DNA of 64,000 bases from Methanobrevibacter sp. Lineage in GTDB: Archaea > Methanobacteriota > Methanobacteria > Methanobacteriales > Methanobacteriaceae. Where the stretch lies: assembly GCF_017427765.1 (NCBI RefSeq), contig NZ_JAFRSC010000032.1, positions 62,001 to 126,000 of the forward strand, read 5' to 3'. Each line of letters starts with the position of its first letter. Within the stretch, counting starts at the first letter, position 1. This document shows, one piece after another, positions 1 through 8,579 of this stretch. The position numbers and the translations under genes were made by a program. The notes under the pieces were generated by a model. It was given only the letters and a program-made list of their open reading frames with translations, ran no database searches and was not told the DNA's origin.

Positions 1-869
1 CGTCATATCCTTTGATTTTAACAGCAATAATCAATATCATTTTAGATCCGATATTCATCTATACATTGGGTTTGGGTGTTGCCGGCGCTGCTCTTGCAAC
101 AGTGCTTGCTGGTGCTCTTGCAGCATCTCCTATGGTATATTGGATGTTTATAAAACAGGACAGTTTTCTTAAAGTTAAAATGAGCGAATATAAAACTGAC
201 TTTTCAATCTATAAAGATATCCTTGTTGTAGGTATTCCTGCAAGTCTGGAGCAGTTCATCATATCATTCGTATCAATTCTGATGAATTACTGGCTTACAC
301 TTTTAGGAGGTACCCTTGCTGTTGCTGCATATACTGCAACATGGAGACTTGTATCAATCGGAATGTCTCCATTAATTGGTATTGGAGTTGCGGCCCTTAC
401 AGTCGGCGGTGCTGCCTACGGTGCACGAAACCTTGTTAATTTAAAGACTTCTCTTAATTACGGTATTAAATTGGGTATGGTATCTTCAATAATAATATCT
501 TCATTTTTCTTCATATTTGCAGACCCGCTGTCATTTATATTTTCATACTCAGCAGACAGTGCAGTATTGGCTTCAAGTATAGTTGAAGCATTAAGGGTAT
601 TGTGTTTCTTTATACTGTTCATGCCGTTTGGTGTTCTTGCGGGAAACATCTTCCAGTCAATGGGAAAAGGAACTACATCTTTAATAATCACTGTCCTGAG
701 GTCATTTATCATGGAAGTAATCTTTGCAGGTCTTTTTGCATTCATTTTCGCATGGGGCGTAGTGGGGGTTTACTCAGGTCTTGTTTGCGGAATGTCTGTA
801 GGTTCTCTTGTAGGATATGCCTACATCAACTACTACCTGAATAAACACAGGTCTTATTTCGAAGATTAA
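1..869 (+). CDS. MATE-family efflux pump, C-terminal part
   Basis: The frame is open from the window edge, so the true start lies upstream and the TTG at 12 is internal. About 289 codons are visible; MATE pumps are usually 440-480 residues with 12 helices, so roughly a third is missing. Evidence is a run of hydrophobic helices, the segment LDPIFIYTLGLGVAGAA typical of the middle of MATE proteins, and the repeat-2 pattern with a conserved Pro in GIPASLEQF. The family exports cationic drugs or metabolites across the cell membrane using Na+ or H+ gradients. The substrate cannot be told. A hairpin follows the stop codon. Confidence 0.85.
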   Translation, partial: SYPLILTAIINIILDPIFIYTLGLGVAGAALATVLAGALAASPMVYWMFIKQDSFLKVKMSEYKTDFSIYKDILVVGIPASLEQFIISFVSILMNYWLTLLGGTLAVAAYTATWRLVSIGMSPLIGIGVAALTVGGAAYGARNLVNLKTSLNYGIKLGMVSSIIISSFFFIFADPLSFIFSYSADSAVLASSIVEALRVLCFFILFMPFGVLAGNIFQSMGKGTTSLIITVLRSFIMEVIFAGLFAFIFAWGVVGVYSGLVCGMSVGSLVGYAYINYYLNKHRSYFED

Positions 870-884
870 TTATTAAATTTTGTT

Positions 885-910
885 TAGCTTATATGGGGAT
901 TTATAAGCTA
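885..910 (+). terminator. hairpin after MATE gene
   Basis: Nine-base arms TAGCTTATA (885-893) and TATAAGCTA (902-910) enclose an 8-base loop 15 bases after the MATE stop codon. T-rich sequence follows. Likely transcript end; seen in sequence, function inferred. Confidence 0.5.
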
Positions 911-1152
911 TAAACTAAACTTTTCATCTTATTTTTGATATTATTGATTCAATAATGGAAAATTTCAAAATGTAATATGAATTTTATATAAAAATGCAGC
1001 AATAAGTTATTAATTTTAGTAAATATTTTAAAATATATTATTAATTTTATTCATTATTTTTTATTAAAACATTAAATTTAATGAATATTTTTTATTTTTG
1101 TAACATTTTTTTGTAGTAACTTTTATAATGTTTTATCTAAATAATATTAACT

Positions 1153-1704
1153 ATGTCTGAGATAAAAAAACTCACACTTGATGTTGATGTTGAAGAGTTC
1201 TATAAAAACTATGTTGACTTTGAAAATGTTTCAAAACTCTGTATTGAAGAGCAGGAAATGCTTGGATACAACTGGAACTATCCTCCATTCGAATTCGATG
1301 TTGATGATGTTTGGAATTCATACAATAAACTAAAGATAATCGCATTTAAAATTGATTTTTCCGCCGAAGAGCTTGCCCACACTTTTGAGGACAAGGAACT
1401 TGAATACATCCTAAAACGTTTTGAAAGGATGAAAGTTAAAATGATGAACGATATTTACGCTCTTGAAAGTGAAGACGCTCTTGGATTATTTTTGGGAAAA
1501 TGCAATCTGTGCATGAGATGTACAAGGGAATTTAACATGCCCTGCAAGATGCCTTTTAAAATGAGATATCCTCTCGAAGCATTGGGTGCGAAAGTGGATG
1601 AGGCTGTTAATGATCTTTTTGGTTATAAAATACAGTACGCAAAAGACGGAAAGCTGCCTGAATATCTTATATTCGTCGGTGGCTTATTATATGATAAAAA
1701 GTAG
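1153..1704 (+). CDS. DUF2284 cysteine-rich metal-binding protein
   Basis: 183 residues. The C-terminal half carries a cysteine cluster, CNLCMRCTREFNMPC (about residues 116-130), followed by P-x-x-M-R-Y-P-L-E-A-L-G, the signature of the DUF2284 family of predicted metal- or Fe-S-binding proteins common in methanogens and clostridia. Biochemical role unknown. A TATA element (TTTTATAATG, about 1121-1130) lies some 25 bases before the ATG and no ribosome site is visible, so the transcript may be leaderless. It is the first gene of a tight operon with npdG (8-base gap) and the MutH-like gene. Confidence 0.75.
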   Translation: MSEIKKLTLDVDVEEFYKNYVDFENVSKLCIEEQEMLGYNWNYPPFEFDVDDVWNSYNKLKIIAFKIDFSAEELAHTFEDKELEYILKRFERMKVKMMNDIYALESEDALGLFLGKCNLCMRCTREFNMPCKMPFKMRYPLEALGAKVDEAVNDLFGYKIQYAKDGKLPEYLIFVGGLLYDKK

Positions 1705-1712
1705 GTGATTAA

Positions 1713-2402
1713 ATGATAGTAAGTGTAATTGGTGGAACAGGTCCTCAGGGACTTGGAATTGCAGAAAGATTGGCTATTGCCGGTGTTGATGTGATAGTGG
1801 GATCTCGTAAGGAAGAAAAAGCATTGGATGTAGTTGCAAAAGCAAAAGAAGACCTTGCAGATTATGATTTGTCAAGCATGAAAGGAATGGCAAACGAAGA
1901 TGCTGCAAAAGAAGGTGATGTATTAATTATTACCGTACCTCTGGCTGCTCAAAAACCAACAATTGAAGGAATCAAGGAGTTTTGTGCAGATAAAATTGTT
2001 ATGGATGCAACAGTACCTCTTGAAACAGCAATCGGTGGAAAACCGTTCAGATTCATTGACCTTATGGAAGGCTCTGCTGCTGAGAGAACCGCTTCTATTT
2101 TGGAAGGAACCGGTGCAAAAGTAATCTGCGCATTCTGTAACATCTCAAACTCACATCTTGCAAACATTCCTGAAGAAATTGACTGTGACTGTCTTATTGC
2201 AGGTGATGATGCAGATGCAAAAGCAACTGCTGCTGAGATAATTGACAAGATTCCTGGAATTAAAACAATCGACTGCGGTATTTTAGAAAAGGCAAGAATC
2301 ATTGAAAAGATTACTCCATTGTTGATTGGATTAAACATCAAGTACAAATCCCACTACGGTGGACTAAGAATAACCGGAATTCCTGCACTTGATAAAGACT
2401 AG
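1713..2402 (+). CDS. npdG: F420H2:NADP+ oxidoreductase
   Basis: 229 residues, full length for the family. It has an N-terminal Rossmann motif (VIGGTGPQGLGIAERLA, residues 5-21) and GSRKEEKA near residue 30, the basic loop that selects NADP(H). The enzyme moves hydride between reduced coenzyme F420 and NADP+ and supplies NADPH for biosynthesis in methanogens. It sits 8 bases after the DUF2284 gene, preceded by a GGTGATT ribosome site (aGTAGGTGATTaaATG). Hydrogenotrophic Methanobacteriales normally carry this enzyme, so the assignment fits the organism. Confidence 0.9.
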   Translation: MIVSVIGGTGPQGLGIAERLAIAGVDVIVGSRKEEKALDVVAKAKEDLADYDLSSMKGMANEDAAKEGDVLIITVPLAAQKPTIEGIKEFCADKIVMDATVPLETAIGGKPFRFIDLMEGSAAERTASILEGTGAKVICAFCNISNSHLANIPEEIDCDCLIAGDDADAKATAAEIIDKIPGIKTIDCGILEKARIIEKITPLLIGLNIKYKSHYGGLRITGIPALDKD

Positions 2403-2900
2403 ATGATTTTTATGGATTCATTTGAAGAGCTTATTGGTTTAAAAATCGATGAAGTTGATTTGGATGGATCCGATGATTTTATTTTTTCTGTAGGCTATAA
2501 GTATAAAAACTGCGGTCAGAGATATCCTGCTTTTAAATTGAAACTGTGTGATTTAGATTACTTTAATTTTATTGAATTTGCCGATTTATTTAGATATGAA
2601 GCTATTTTTTTAATCTGGTATGATATTGACTCCCGCCTGATTACAGACCTGGAGATTTACCATTTAAGCAACGATTTTGATGTTCTTTTCAGGGACTATT
2701 ACTATATTTTCAGTGCAGTTCGTGACGGTAAAGCGCATCTGTTAAGGGAAGGTGACACCAAATATTTGGGTGCTTCAAGATTGGGCGAAAAAGTTGAACA
2801 ACCTAACAACAAAAAGTTGGCAAATAAGCGAGAACTTGTTTTAAAAAAGAAGTATTTATCTAAAATTCTTAAAGAAATTTCTTTAAAATGTAGTTATTAG
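2403..2900 (+). CDS. MutH/Sau3AI C-terminal-domain-like protein
   Basis: 165 residues. Residues about 105-150 (DGKAHLLREGDTKYLGAS, then a Pro-Asn-x-Lys segment, NKRELVLKKKY) match the pattern remembered for the C-terminal region of MutH/Sau3AI-type endonucleases (GKAH-L-EGDT-YLGA ... R-x-x-x-L-K-x-x-Y). The upstream region that should hold the D...ExK catalytic triad reads YPAFKLK, so the Glu appears lost. It may therefore bind DNA without cutting, or be a diverged relative. The start abuts the npdG stop with no gap; an ATG at 2412 is an alternative start. Co-transcription with npdG may be incidental. Family link is moderate; function unknown. Confidence 0.5.
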   Translation: MIFMDSFEELIGLKIDEVDLDGSDDFIFSVGYKYKNCGQRYPAFKLKLCDLDYFNFIEFADLFRYEAIFLIWYDIDSRLITDLEIYHLSNDFDVLFRDYYYIFSAVRDGKAHLLREGDTKYLGASRLGEKVEQPNNKKLANKRELVLKKKYLSKILKEISLKCSY

Positions 2901-2948
2901 TGTTTTTCATCATTAATTATATTAAATTCATATAACAAATTTTTCTTC

Positions 2949-3278
2949 ATGAAAAAGGTAAAAATCACTATTCTTAAAACAACACTTCAAGAAGATCTCG
3001 CAAAGGAATATGGTGTTGATGGTCTTTCGACATGTCCTTTGATGAGTGAGGGAGAAGTGTATTATGCTGATTATGCAAAACCGGATGGATTCTGTGATGA
3101 GGCATGGAAAGCAATCTATCAGTATGTTTTCGCACTGGCTCATGGAGTGCAGGAAATCTGGTATTACAGTGATTGGATTAAAACTCCAGGGGTTGCGATA
3201 GTTTCATGCAATGACGGTTTAAGGCCAGTTATTATGAAACTAGAAGCAACAGACATTGAATCAGAGGTGTTTGAATGA
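2949..3278 (+). CDS. TIGR04076 family protein
   Basis: 109 residues, typical length. The segments EDLAKEYG, PDGFCDEAWKAIYQYVFAL and PGVAIVSCNDGLRPVI are the conserved blocks of this uncharacterised family, found in anaerobic bacteria and methanogens. Two conserved cysteines (in DGLSTCP and GFCDEAW) and a third in SCNDG could bind metal or take part in redox chemistry; this is inference. The stop overlaps the start of the next gene (ATGA), so the two are probably translated together. Confidence 0.8.
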   Translation: MKKVKITILKTTLQEDLAKEYGVDGLSTCPLMSEGEVYYADYAKPDGFCDEAWKAIYQYVFALAHGVQEIWYYSDWIKTPGVAIVSCNDGLRPVIMKLEATDIESEVFE

Positions 3279-3652
3279 GAAACTGTCCTGAATGTGGTGA
3301 AGTCGTAGAAGATAATTCTGTTTTTTGTCAGAATTGTGGTTCAAAAATTGATGTGCCTGTTTCAAAACCGGTACATACTAATCATGTTTCAAATGGTTCG
3401 TATGAAAAAAATAAAATATATCTGATGATATTTATGGGTTATCTGGCCCTGTTTATACAATTTGTTGCTGTTCTTACTGCAAGATTCAACGTAAGGGTAA
3501 TCAATTCAGACAGGATTATTCTATATCCTTTATTGTGTGTTTTGTTATCATTTTTCGTTGCATTCAAATTAGTTGAAAATGAAAAAACTATAATTCATGC
3601 ATTTATAATTGTTCTAATTTCAACATTCCTTTTAATATTCGGAATTATTTAG
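3275..3652 (+). CDS. zinc-ribbon membrane protein
   Basis: 125 residues. An N-terminal zinc ribbon (CPECGEVVEDNSVFCQNCG, residues 4-22) is followed by a polar linker and about three hydrophobic segments (roughly 48-65, 85-97, 107-124). One of several zinc-ribbon-plus-membrane proteins in this window (also at 22209 and 27061). Function unknown. It starts within the stop codon of the TIGR04076 gene, and converges with the CAT-like gene, the two 3' ends overlapping by 8 bases. Confidence 0.7.
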   Translation: MRNCPECGEVVEDNSVFCQNCGSKIDVPVSKPVHTNHVSNGSYEKNKIYLMIFMGYLALFIQFVAVLTARFNVRVINSDRIILYPLLCVLLSFFVAFKLVENEKTIIHAFIIVLISTFLLIFGII

Positions 3653-4274
3653 GAATTTCGCTGAACTGTTTTTGGACATGTTCATAGAAATATCCTAATT
3701 CCCTGCCATTGACAAATATATGGCTAACGGTTATTGAAACAGTCATTTCATAGTTTTTATTTACCTGTCCCCATGTGATTAAAGGTTGTATTTGATTTGA
3801 TTCAACTATGCAGTTTGTAATTGAATCAAAATCAACCCATGGAATACATGAAAAATTAGCTATATTTTCCTTATCTCTTAAATGCATGTCAATGCTGAAA
3901 CCTTCTTTTTTTCCTGATAATATATCTTGAGATAATTGCTGTACATAATCCTGCCAAACATATATATTCTCAAAGTTTTCGGGAGGTTCAACCCTCATTT
4001 CTCTATAAATTTCTTTTTCGCTATCCATTATTGGGCAAGTTCCGTCCAAATATTCAAATTCATAGACTTTATCGTTAATGATTCTTCTTTTAAGCTCAGG
4101 AACTTTATTAACAGCATTAATCAGACAACCTAAAGACATTATAAAAAAAGATTTGTCATTTTCATGACACCAGTTCCATAATTTTTCCACATTAATTCTT
4201 GCATTCATACAGTACCTTGAAGATAAAAAATTAATAAATGGATTTTCATCTAAATTAAATTCAATTTCTCTCAT
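3645..4274 (-). CDS. chloramphenicol acetyltransferase-like protein
   Basis: 209 residues, close to the 210-220 of CAT enzymes. The C-terminal motif SHIFVNGRELGYFYEHVQ corresponds to the CAT active-site block H-x-x-x-D-G. The catalytic His is present (H185), but the structural Asp is Asn (N189). The N-terminal region NPFINFLSSRYCMNARINV also fits the fold. CATs use acetyl-CoA and act as trimers in the cytoplasm. Many gut archaea and bacteria carry such CAT-like proteins with no known link to chloramphenicol, so the natural substrate is uncertain. Divergent from the FAD oxidoreductase, with a 90-base shared upstream region. Confidence 0.75.
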   Translation of the reverse strand: MREIEFNLDENPFINFLSSRYCMNARINVEKLWNWCHENDKSFFIMSLGCLINAVNKVPELKRRIINDKVYEFEYLDGTCPIMDSEKEIYREMRVEPPENFENIYVWQDYVQQLSQDILSGKKEGFSIDMHLRDKENIANFSCIPWVDFDSITNCIVESNQIQPLITWGQVNKNYEMTVSITVSHIFVNGRELGYFYEHVQKQFSEIPK

Positions 4275-4364
4275 ATTTTAACCTAAAACCTTGTAAATAG
4301 TTACTTTTTTATATGTAAGTAATAATAAATATAATTGTTATAAATCTTATTTGGAAATGTTATA

Positions 4365-5696
4365 ATGAAAGTAGTAATTGTAGGTGGAGGAGCTGGAGGA
4401 ATCTCAACAGCTTCAAATATTCGTAAACTTGATAAGGAAATTGAAATTACAGTTCTCACAAGAGACAATAAGGTTGCATATTCACCATGTGCAATTCCTT
4501 ATGTACTGTCCGGTACAATCAAATCATTTGATGATATTGTAATGAGAACTCCTGAAGATTATAAAAATAAAGATATTGATGTCATCATTGAAGCGGAAGT
4601 AACTGCTGTTGACAGCGATAAAAAAACTATTAATTATGTAAAAGACGGCAAAGAAGAATCCATGAAATGGGATAAGCTGGTTCTTGCAACCGGAGGAAAT
4701 CCATTTGTACCTCCTATGGAAGGTGTGGATTTGGATGGAGTATTCAGAATCAGAAACATCGATGATGGTATTAGGGTTCAGGAAGCTATGAAAGATGCAA
4801 AAAGTGCTATTGTTACCGGTGCAGGTTTAATTGGTATTGAAATAGCTTATGCCCTTAAAAAACAGGAATTGAATGTTATTTTAAGTGAAATGTTACCTCA
4901 AATTGTTCCTAGATCACTTGATAAGGATATGTCTGATATTCTTGTAAACTATCTTGAAATGGAAGGTATCCAAGTGGTTTTAGGAAAACCGATTACCAAA
5001 TTGATTGGTGAGGAAAAAGTTGAAAAGGCATGTTTCGGTGATGAGGACATTTATGACGCTGATATGGTTATTATGGCTACAGGCGTAAGGGCTGAACTTG
5101 ATTTGGCCAGAATGGCTGGTTGTGAAATCGGAAGATGGGCTATTCTTGTAAACGACAGGATGGAAACTTCAGTAGAAGATGTATATGCTGTAGGTGACTG
5201 TGTTGAGTCAAAAGACCTTATTTTAGGTTCAAATACAATTTCCCAACTCGGTACCACTGCAGTACGTGAATCAAAAACATTGGCCCGTACAATATGCGGC
5301 AAAAAATCCAAATTCAATCCTGTATTAAACTCCATGGTTTCAAAAGTCGGCAAATTGGAATTCGGTGCTGTTGGTTATACTACAAGTTTTGCTCAACAGA
5401 ACAGAATCAGACCTGTTGTTCAAAAGGTTGAAGCTTTAACCAGAGCACGTTACTATCCGAATGCAAAACCGATGGATATTAAAGTTATTTGTGATGGAAA
5501 CGGAACCATTATAGGTTGTCAAATCATTGCAGAGGAAAGGGTAGCTGAGAGAATTGATACAATGACATTAGCTATTACTGAAGGTTTAACCTGCTTTGAT
5601 TTAAGTAATATGGAATTCGCATATGCTCCTCCTGTATCAATGGTTACAGATCCTTTAATCCTTGCTGTAGAAGAAGTAAGTAAAAAATTCAATTAA
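4365..5696 (+). CDS. FAD/NAD(P)-dependent disulfide reductase, CoA-disulfide reductase/NADH oxidase type
   Basis: 443 residues. Features in order: FAD-binding GGGAGGISTAS (7-17), the single redox cysteine in AYSPCAIPYVLSG (C42), a second nucleotide motif VTGAGLIGIEIA (about 152), the VYAVGDCVE flavin block (about 274) and a C-terminal dimerisation domain. A single active-site Cys in SPC-x-x-P is typical of CoA-disulfide reductases, NADH oxidases and NADH peroxidases. The likely role is oxidant or thiol-disulfide defence in the cytoplasm. It lies 24 bases before the Mrp-type gene, so the two probably form an operon. Confidence 0.85.
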   Translation: MKVVIVGGGAGGISTASNIRKLDKEIEITVLTRDNKVAYSPCAIPYVLSGTIKSFDDIVMRTPEDYKNKDIDVIIEAEVTAVDSDKKTINYVKDGKEESMKWDKLVLATGGNPFVPPMEGVDLDGVFRIRNIDDGIRVQEAMKDAKSAIVTGAGLIGIEIAYALKKQELNVILSEMLPQIVPRSLDKDMSDILVNYLEMEGIQVVLGKPITKLIGEEKVEKACFGDEDIYDADMVIMATGVRAELDLARMAGCEIGRWAILVNDRMETSVEDVYAVGDCVESKDLILGSNTISQLGTTAVRESKTLARTICGKKSKFNPVLNSMVSKVGKLEFGAVGYTTSFAQQNRIRPVVQKVEALTRARYYPNAKPMDIKVICDGNGTIIGCQIIAEERVAERIDTMTLAITEGLTCFDLSNMEFAYAPPVSMVTDPLILAVEEVSKKFN

Positions 5697-5720
5697 ATAT
5701 AATATTTTGGAGATGATAAA

Positions 5721-6701
5721 ATGGCAGAATATGGACACGGTCATCACGGTCACGGAGGCCAAATGACCCCAGAACAACAAAGGCAAATGATTGAACAGGA
5801 AATCAGGCTTGCTAAAAACCTCGGACAAATCAAACACAAAATTGTGGTTATGAGTGGAAAAGGTGGAGTCGGCAAATCTACCGTAGCAGCAAATCTTGCC
5901 GAAACCTTACAGAAACTAGGATTCAAAACTGGTATTCTTGACGCTGATATTCACGGACCTAATATTCCTAAAATGTTAGGTGTGGAGTTATACGGTGAAA
6001 ACTTCAGCAACTACCAGTTTGAAGTATTTAAAGAATTGACTGAAGGAGCAATGGCAAAAGAAACATTCGAAAGTGATGAAGAGAAAGCTGAATTCATCAA
6101 AGCAAAACAGGAAGAATACAAACACTCAATGTTTCCGGTAACCATTGAAAGCGGCCTTAAAGTAATGTCAATGGCATTTTTACTTGACAGTATCGATACA
6201 CCAATTATTTGGAGAGGACCTCAAAAAACAGGAGCAATCAAACAGCTGATTTCAGATGCTCACTGGGGTGAACTTGATTATCTAATCATCGATAATCCTC
6301 CGGGTACTGGAGATGAACCATTAACCGTATTGCAGACAATTCCCGATGCTGATGCTGTAATCATGGTGACAACACCGAATGTAGTATCTCAAGAGGACGT
6401 TTTGAAATGCGTCAAGATGGTTGGAATGATGAATATAGACAAGATTGGCCTTATTGAAAATATGGCTTATTATATATGTCCTCACTGTGATGAAAAACTC
6501 TATATTTTCGGTGAAGGCAATGGAAAGGCTTTTGCTGATGAAATGGAGATTACTTATTTAGGAGACCTTCCAATCGAAGAGCAGGTTGCACAATCTCCTA
6601 ATAAAGAGGGTGTAATTTCAACACTTGATCCTAGTGATGAAGTTTCAAAAAGATTTGTTGAAATTGTCTCTCAAATTCAAAAAGAGTTCATAAAAGAGTA
6701 G
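5721..6701 (+). CDS. Mrp/Nbp35-type P-loop ATPase, Fe-S cluster carrier
   Basis: 326 residues. It has a deviant Walker A motif GKGGVGKS (46-53), DADIHGPNIPKMLG, NPPGTGDEP, and a C-terminal CPHC (about 253-256) where Mrp/ApbC/Nbp35 dimers bind a transferable [4Fe-4S] cluster. Two oddities: a His/Gly-rich N-terminus (GHGHHGHGG, residues 5-13) that could bind metal, and an extra acidic/Lys-rich stretch of about 50 residues after the switch region (about 95-140). Ribosome site GGAG at 5710. The neighbouring disulfide reductase suggests a shared redox theme (inference). Confidence 0.88.
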   Translation: MAEYGHGHHGHGGQMTPEQQRQMIEQEIRLAKNLGQIKHKIVVMSGKGGVGKSTVAANLAETLQKLGFKTGILDADIHGPNIPKMLGVELYGENFSNYQFEVFKELTEGAMAKETFESDEEKAEFIKAKQEEYKHSMFPVTIESGLKVMSMAFLLDSIDTPIIWRGPQKTGAIKQLISDAHWGELDYLIIDNPPGTGDEPLTVLQTIPDADAVIMVTTPNVVSQEDVLKCVKMVGMMNIDKIGLIENMAYYICPHCDEKLYIFGEGNGKAFADEMEITYLGDLPIEEQVAQSPNKEGVISTLDPSDEVSKRFVEIVSQIQKEFIKE

Positions 6702-7083
6702 TGTTAATAATATAACTTACTCTTGCAATATTTACGATGTATCCTAAGAAATTAGGATCTTCTTTTAATTTTTTAAAATAATCCAACTTTTCAATAATGT
6801 ATTCCTTGTTTTCATCCATTACATTAAGAGAAAAGTACTGCATTCCATTGATGTATTCGGCCTCATCTGTGAATATTGGCACAAGATATTCACCGTCATT
6901 GGCATATGGAATTTTAACCGGCTTTTCATCTTCTACAGATATTATAAAATACTTGTCTTTAATATATTCTTTTATTTCTGCTTCGGTGTTTTCTATAGCT
7001 TTCTGGTTTTCGTTTTCACCATGCATATAAATCATGTTGATATGATTTTTTAACTCGGGATGTTTAATTTCTTCTAGTTTCAT
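6688..7083 (-). CDS. SseB-like domain protein
   Basis: 131 residues from the ATG at 7083. A longer frame reaching 7203 would run into the msrAB coding region and is not credible. It contains YLVPIFTDEAEYINGM, the SseB-type [FY]-h-h-P-h-FTD-x-x-E block, and a late DPNFLGYIVN block shared with three nearby paralogues (8571, 8849, 9295). SseB-domain proteins are often linked to stress or effector biology but have no defined enzymatic role. It starts 4 bases downstream of the msrAB stop, so it is probably in that operon, and its 3' end overlaps the Mrp gene by 14 bases. Confidence 0.65.
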   Translation of the reverse strand: MKLEEIKHPELKNHINMIYMHGENENQKAIENTEAEIKEYIKDKYFIISVEDEKPVKIPYANDGEYLVPIFTDEAEYINGMQYFSLNVMDENKEYIIEKLDYFKKLKEDPNFLGYIVNIARVSYIINTTLL

Positions 7084-7087
7084 TGTA

Positions 7088-7984
7088 TTACTCTTTGTTT
7101 TTATTTTTAATATATTTTTCAACTTCATCTTTTGGGATAAATTTAAGTGCATTTGAATTGATGCAGTACCTTCTGGAGCCTCCGGGACCGTCATGGAATA
7201 CATGACCTAAGTGTGAGTTTGATTTGGCGCTTCTAACCTCAATGCGTGTTGTGCCGTATGAAAAGTCCCTGTTTTGTGTAATTACATCTTGTGAAACAGG
7301 TTTTGTAAATGCCGGCCAGCCGCATCCTGAGTCGAATTTGTCATCTGAACTGAAGAGAATTTCACCATCTACTACATCTACATATATACCCTCTTCAAAA
7401 AAGTTATCGTATTTGCCACTGAAAGGTGGTTCTGTTAAAGATAGCTGTGTTATTTCATACTCTTCTTTGGTCAAGTGTTTGAATTCTTCATCATCTATTA
7501 AATTTAAATCAACATGACAATATCCCTGCGGGTTTTTTTCAAGATACTTCTGGTGATAGTCTTCAGCAGGGTAGAAATTAATTATAGGACGTGCTTCAAC
7601 AACTATCTTTTTGGAACTTTCCAATCTTTTTTTGGCTAAAAACTTTAAAACAATATCTCTCTGAAAATCCTCCTGCCAGTAGATTCCTGTTCTGTATTGT
7701 GTTCCAATATCCGCTCCCTGACGGTTCAGTGTGTATGGATCAATAATCTTGAAGAAATTTTCCAAAATATTTTCCAGACCGATGAATTTCGGATTGTATG
7801 TTACCTTAACCGTTTCAACGTGGCCGGTTTTTTCGCTGCAAACTTTCTCATAGGTCGGTGCCAAATCACGACCGTTGGCATAGCCCACTTCTGTATGATT
7901 TACGCCATGAAGTCTTGAGATGAATGCTTCAACACCCCAAAAACAGCCTCCTGCCAGATAGATTACCTCTAACTTTTCAAACAT
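7088..7984 (-). CDS. msrAB: bifunctional peptide methionine sulfoxide reductase MsrA/MsrB
   Basis: 298 residues from the ATG at 7984. MsrA is first, with the catalytic motif GGCFWGVE; MsrB follows, with CGWPAF (metal-site cysteine pair), SHLGHVF and the catalytic Cys in [11 protein letters not shown]. It reduces both epimers of methionine sulfoxide and so repairs oxidised proteins, with thioredoxin-like donors. The frame is open to an ATG at 8050, but a TATA-like TTATAATATATG at about 8066-8077 would put the transcript start near 8045, after that ATG. The A-B fusion is common in Firmicutes, which suggests transfer from bacteria. An SseB-like gene follows at once. Confidence 0.9.
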   Translation of the reverse strand: MFEKLEVIYLAGGCFWGVEAFISRLHGVNHTEVGYANGRDLAPTYEKVCSEKTGHVETVKVTYNPKFIGLENILENFFKIIDPYTLNRQGADIGTQYRTGIYWQEDFQRDIVLKFLAKKRLESSKKIVVEARPIINFYPAEDYHQKYLEKNPQGYCHVDLNLIDDEEFKHLTKEEYEITQLSLTEPPFSGKYDNFFEEGIYVDVVDGEILFSSDDKFDSGCGWPAFTKPVSQDVITQNRDFSYGTTRIEVRSAKSNSHLGHVFHDGPGGSRRYCINSNALKFIPKDEVEKYIKNKNKE

Positions 7985-8065
7985 AATTAATAGTTCTTCT
8001 TCAAGATTAATTAATTTAGCTATTGGAAAAAAATTTTCCGTCAAAAACATTTTTTAATATAAGAA

Positions 8066-8093
8066 TCATATATTATAATAAGTTTAATAGGAG
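8066..8093. promoter_or_regulatory. shared divergent promoter region for msrAB and the 8103 gene
   Basis: An AT block (about 8066-8080, TATATTATAATA on the plus strand) can be read as a TATA element in both directions. The rightward gene has AGGAG at 8089-8093, 9 bases before its ATG. The position argues against the longer msrAB start. Inferred from spacing only. Confidence 0.4.
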
Positions 8094-8102
8094 ACATGTT
8101 AG

Positions 8103-8300
8103 ATGTTTTACAGTACTATAATGAAAATTGATTCAATTGACAGATTAAGAGATATCAGAGATGCTTTACTTGTTGAACAAGGTATTAACCCTACCCGTCA
8201 AGGTGAACAGGCAATTAAAGTTGTAGTTGAAAGAATTGATGAAATCCAAGCTACTTTAGATAAATCCGCAACAAAAAATCTAAACAGAAACAGAAAATAA
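8103..8300 (+). CDS. conserved small protein, unknown
   Basis: 65 residues, mostly helical and charged (DRLRDIRDALLVEQG, IKVVVERIDEIQATLDK), ending in a basic Asn/Arg tail. Not assigned to a family. The start is supported by AGGAG 9 bases upstream. The stop is followed directly by the GTG of the next gene, so the pair is probably one operon. The length, charge pattern and good ribosome site make it a believable real gene. Confidence 0.55.
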   Translation: MFYSTIMKIDSIDRLRDIRDALLVEQGINPTRQGEQAIKVVVERIDEIQATLDKSATKNLNRNRK

Positions 8301-8579
8301 GTGATTTTTGTGATAAGACGTGTTACTAGCAATAGGCGCCTTTTAAGAAAGAGAATGTATCGAGCACCACATACCAGACATAAGAATTCTACATATTATC
8401 GTGAAAACAAAAGTCAGGCAAAGCCATTTCAGAATTCATTTAAGGATATGAACGGGCCAAACATCAAACGTAAAAGAAGACCAAAAAGAGAAGTTGTGTC
8501 CGGCTTTAAAATGGCTTACAGATACAAATATTATAATGACGATAGTATAATAGAAGAGGATGAAGAAGAATTAGAATGA
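8301..8579 (+). CDS. small basic protein with acidic tail, unknown
   Basis: 92 residues from GTG at 8301 (a second GTG at 8310 is possible). The first two thirds are strongly basic, with RRLLRKRMYR and IKRKRRPKRE; the last 12 residues are almost all acidic (IIEEDEEELE). Such charge separation suggests nucleic-acid or ribosome association, but no family is recognised. Overlaps the end of the minus-strand gene at 8571 by 9 bases. Confidence 0.5.
   Translation: MIFVIRRVTSNRRLLRKRMYRAPHTRHKNSTYYRENKSQAKPFQNSFKDMNGPNIKRKRRPKREVVSGFKMAYRYKYYNDDSIIEEDEEELE

Noticed and set aside
6688..7203. Longer SseB-like protein starting at 7203
   Set aside because: The first 40 residues would be the msrAB coding region read in another frame; the ATG at 7083 starts exactly at the conserved part.
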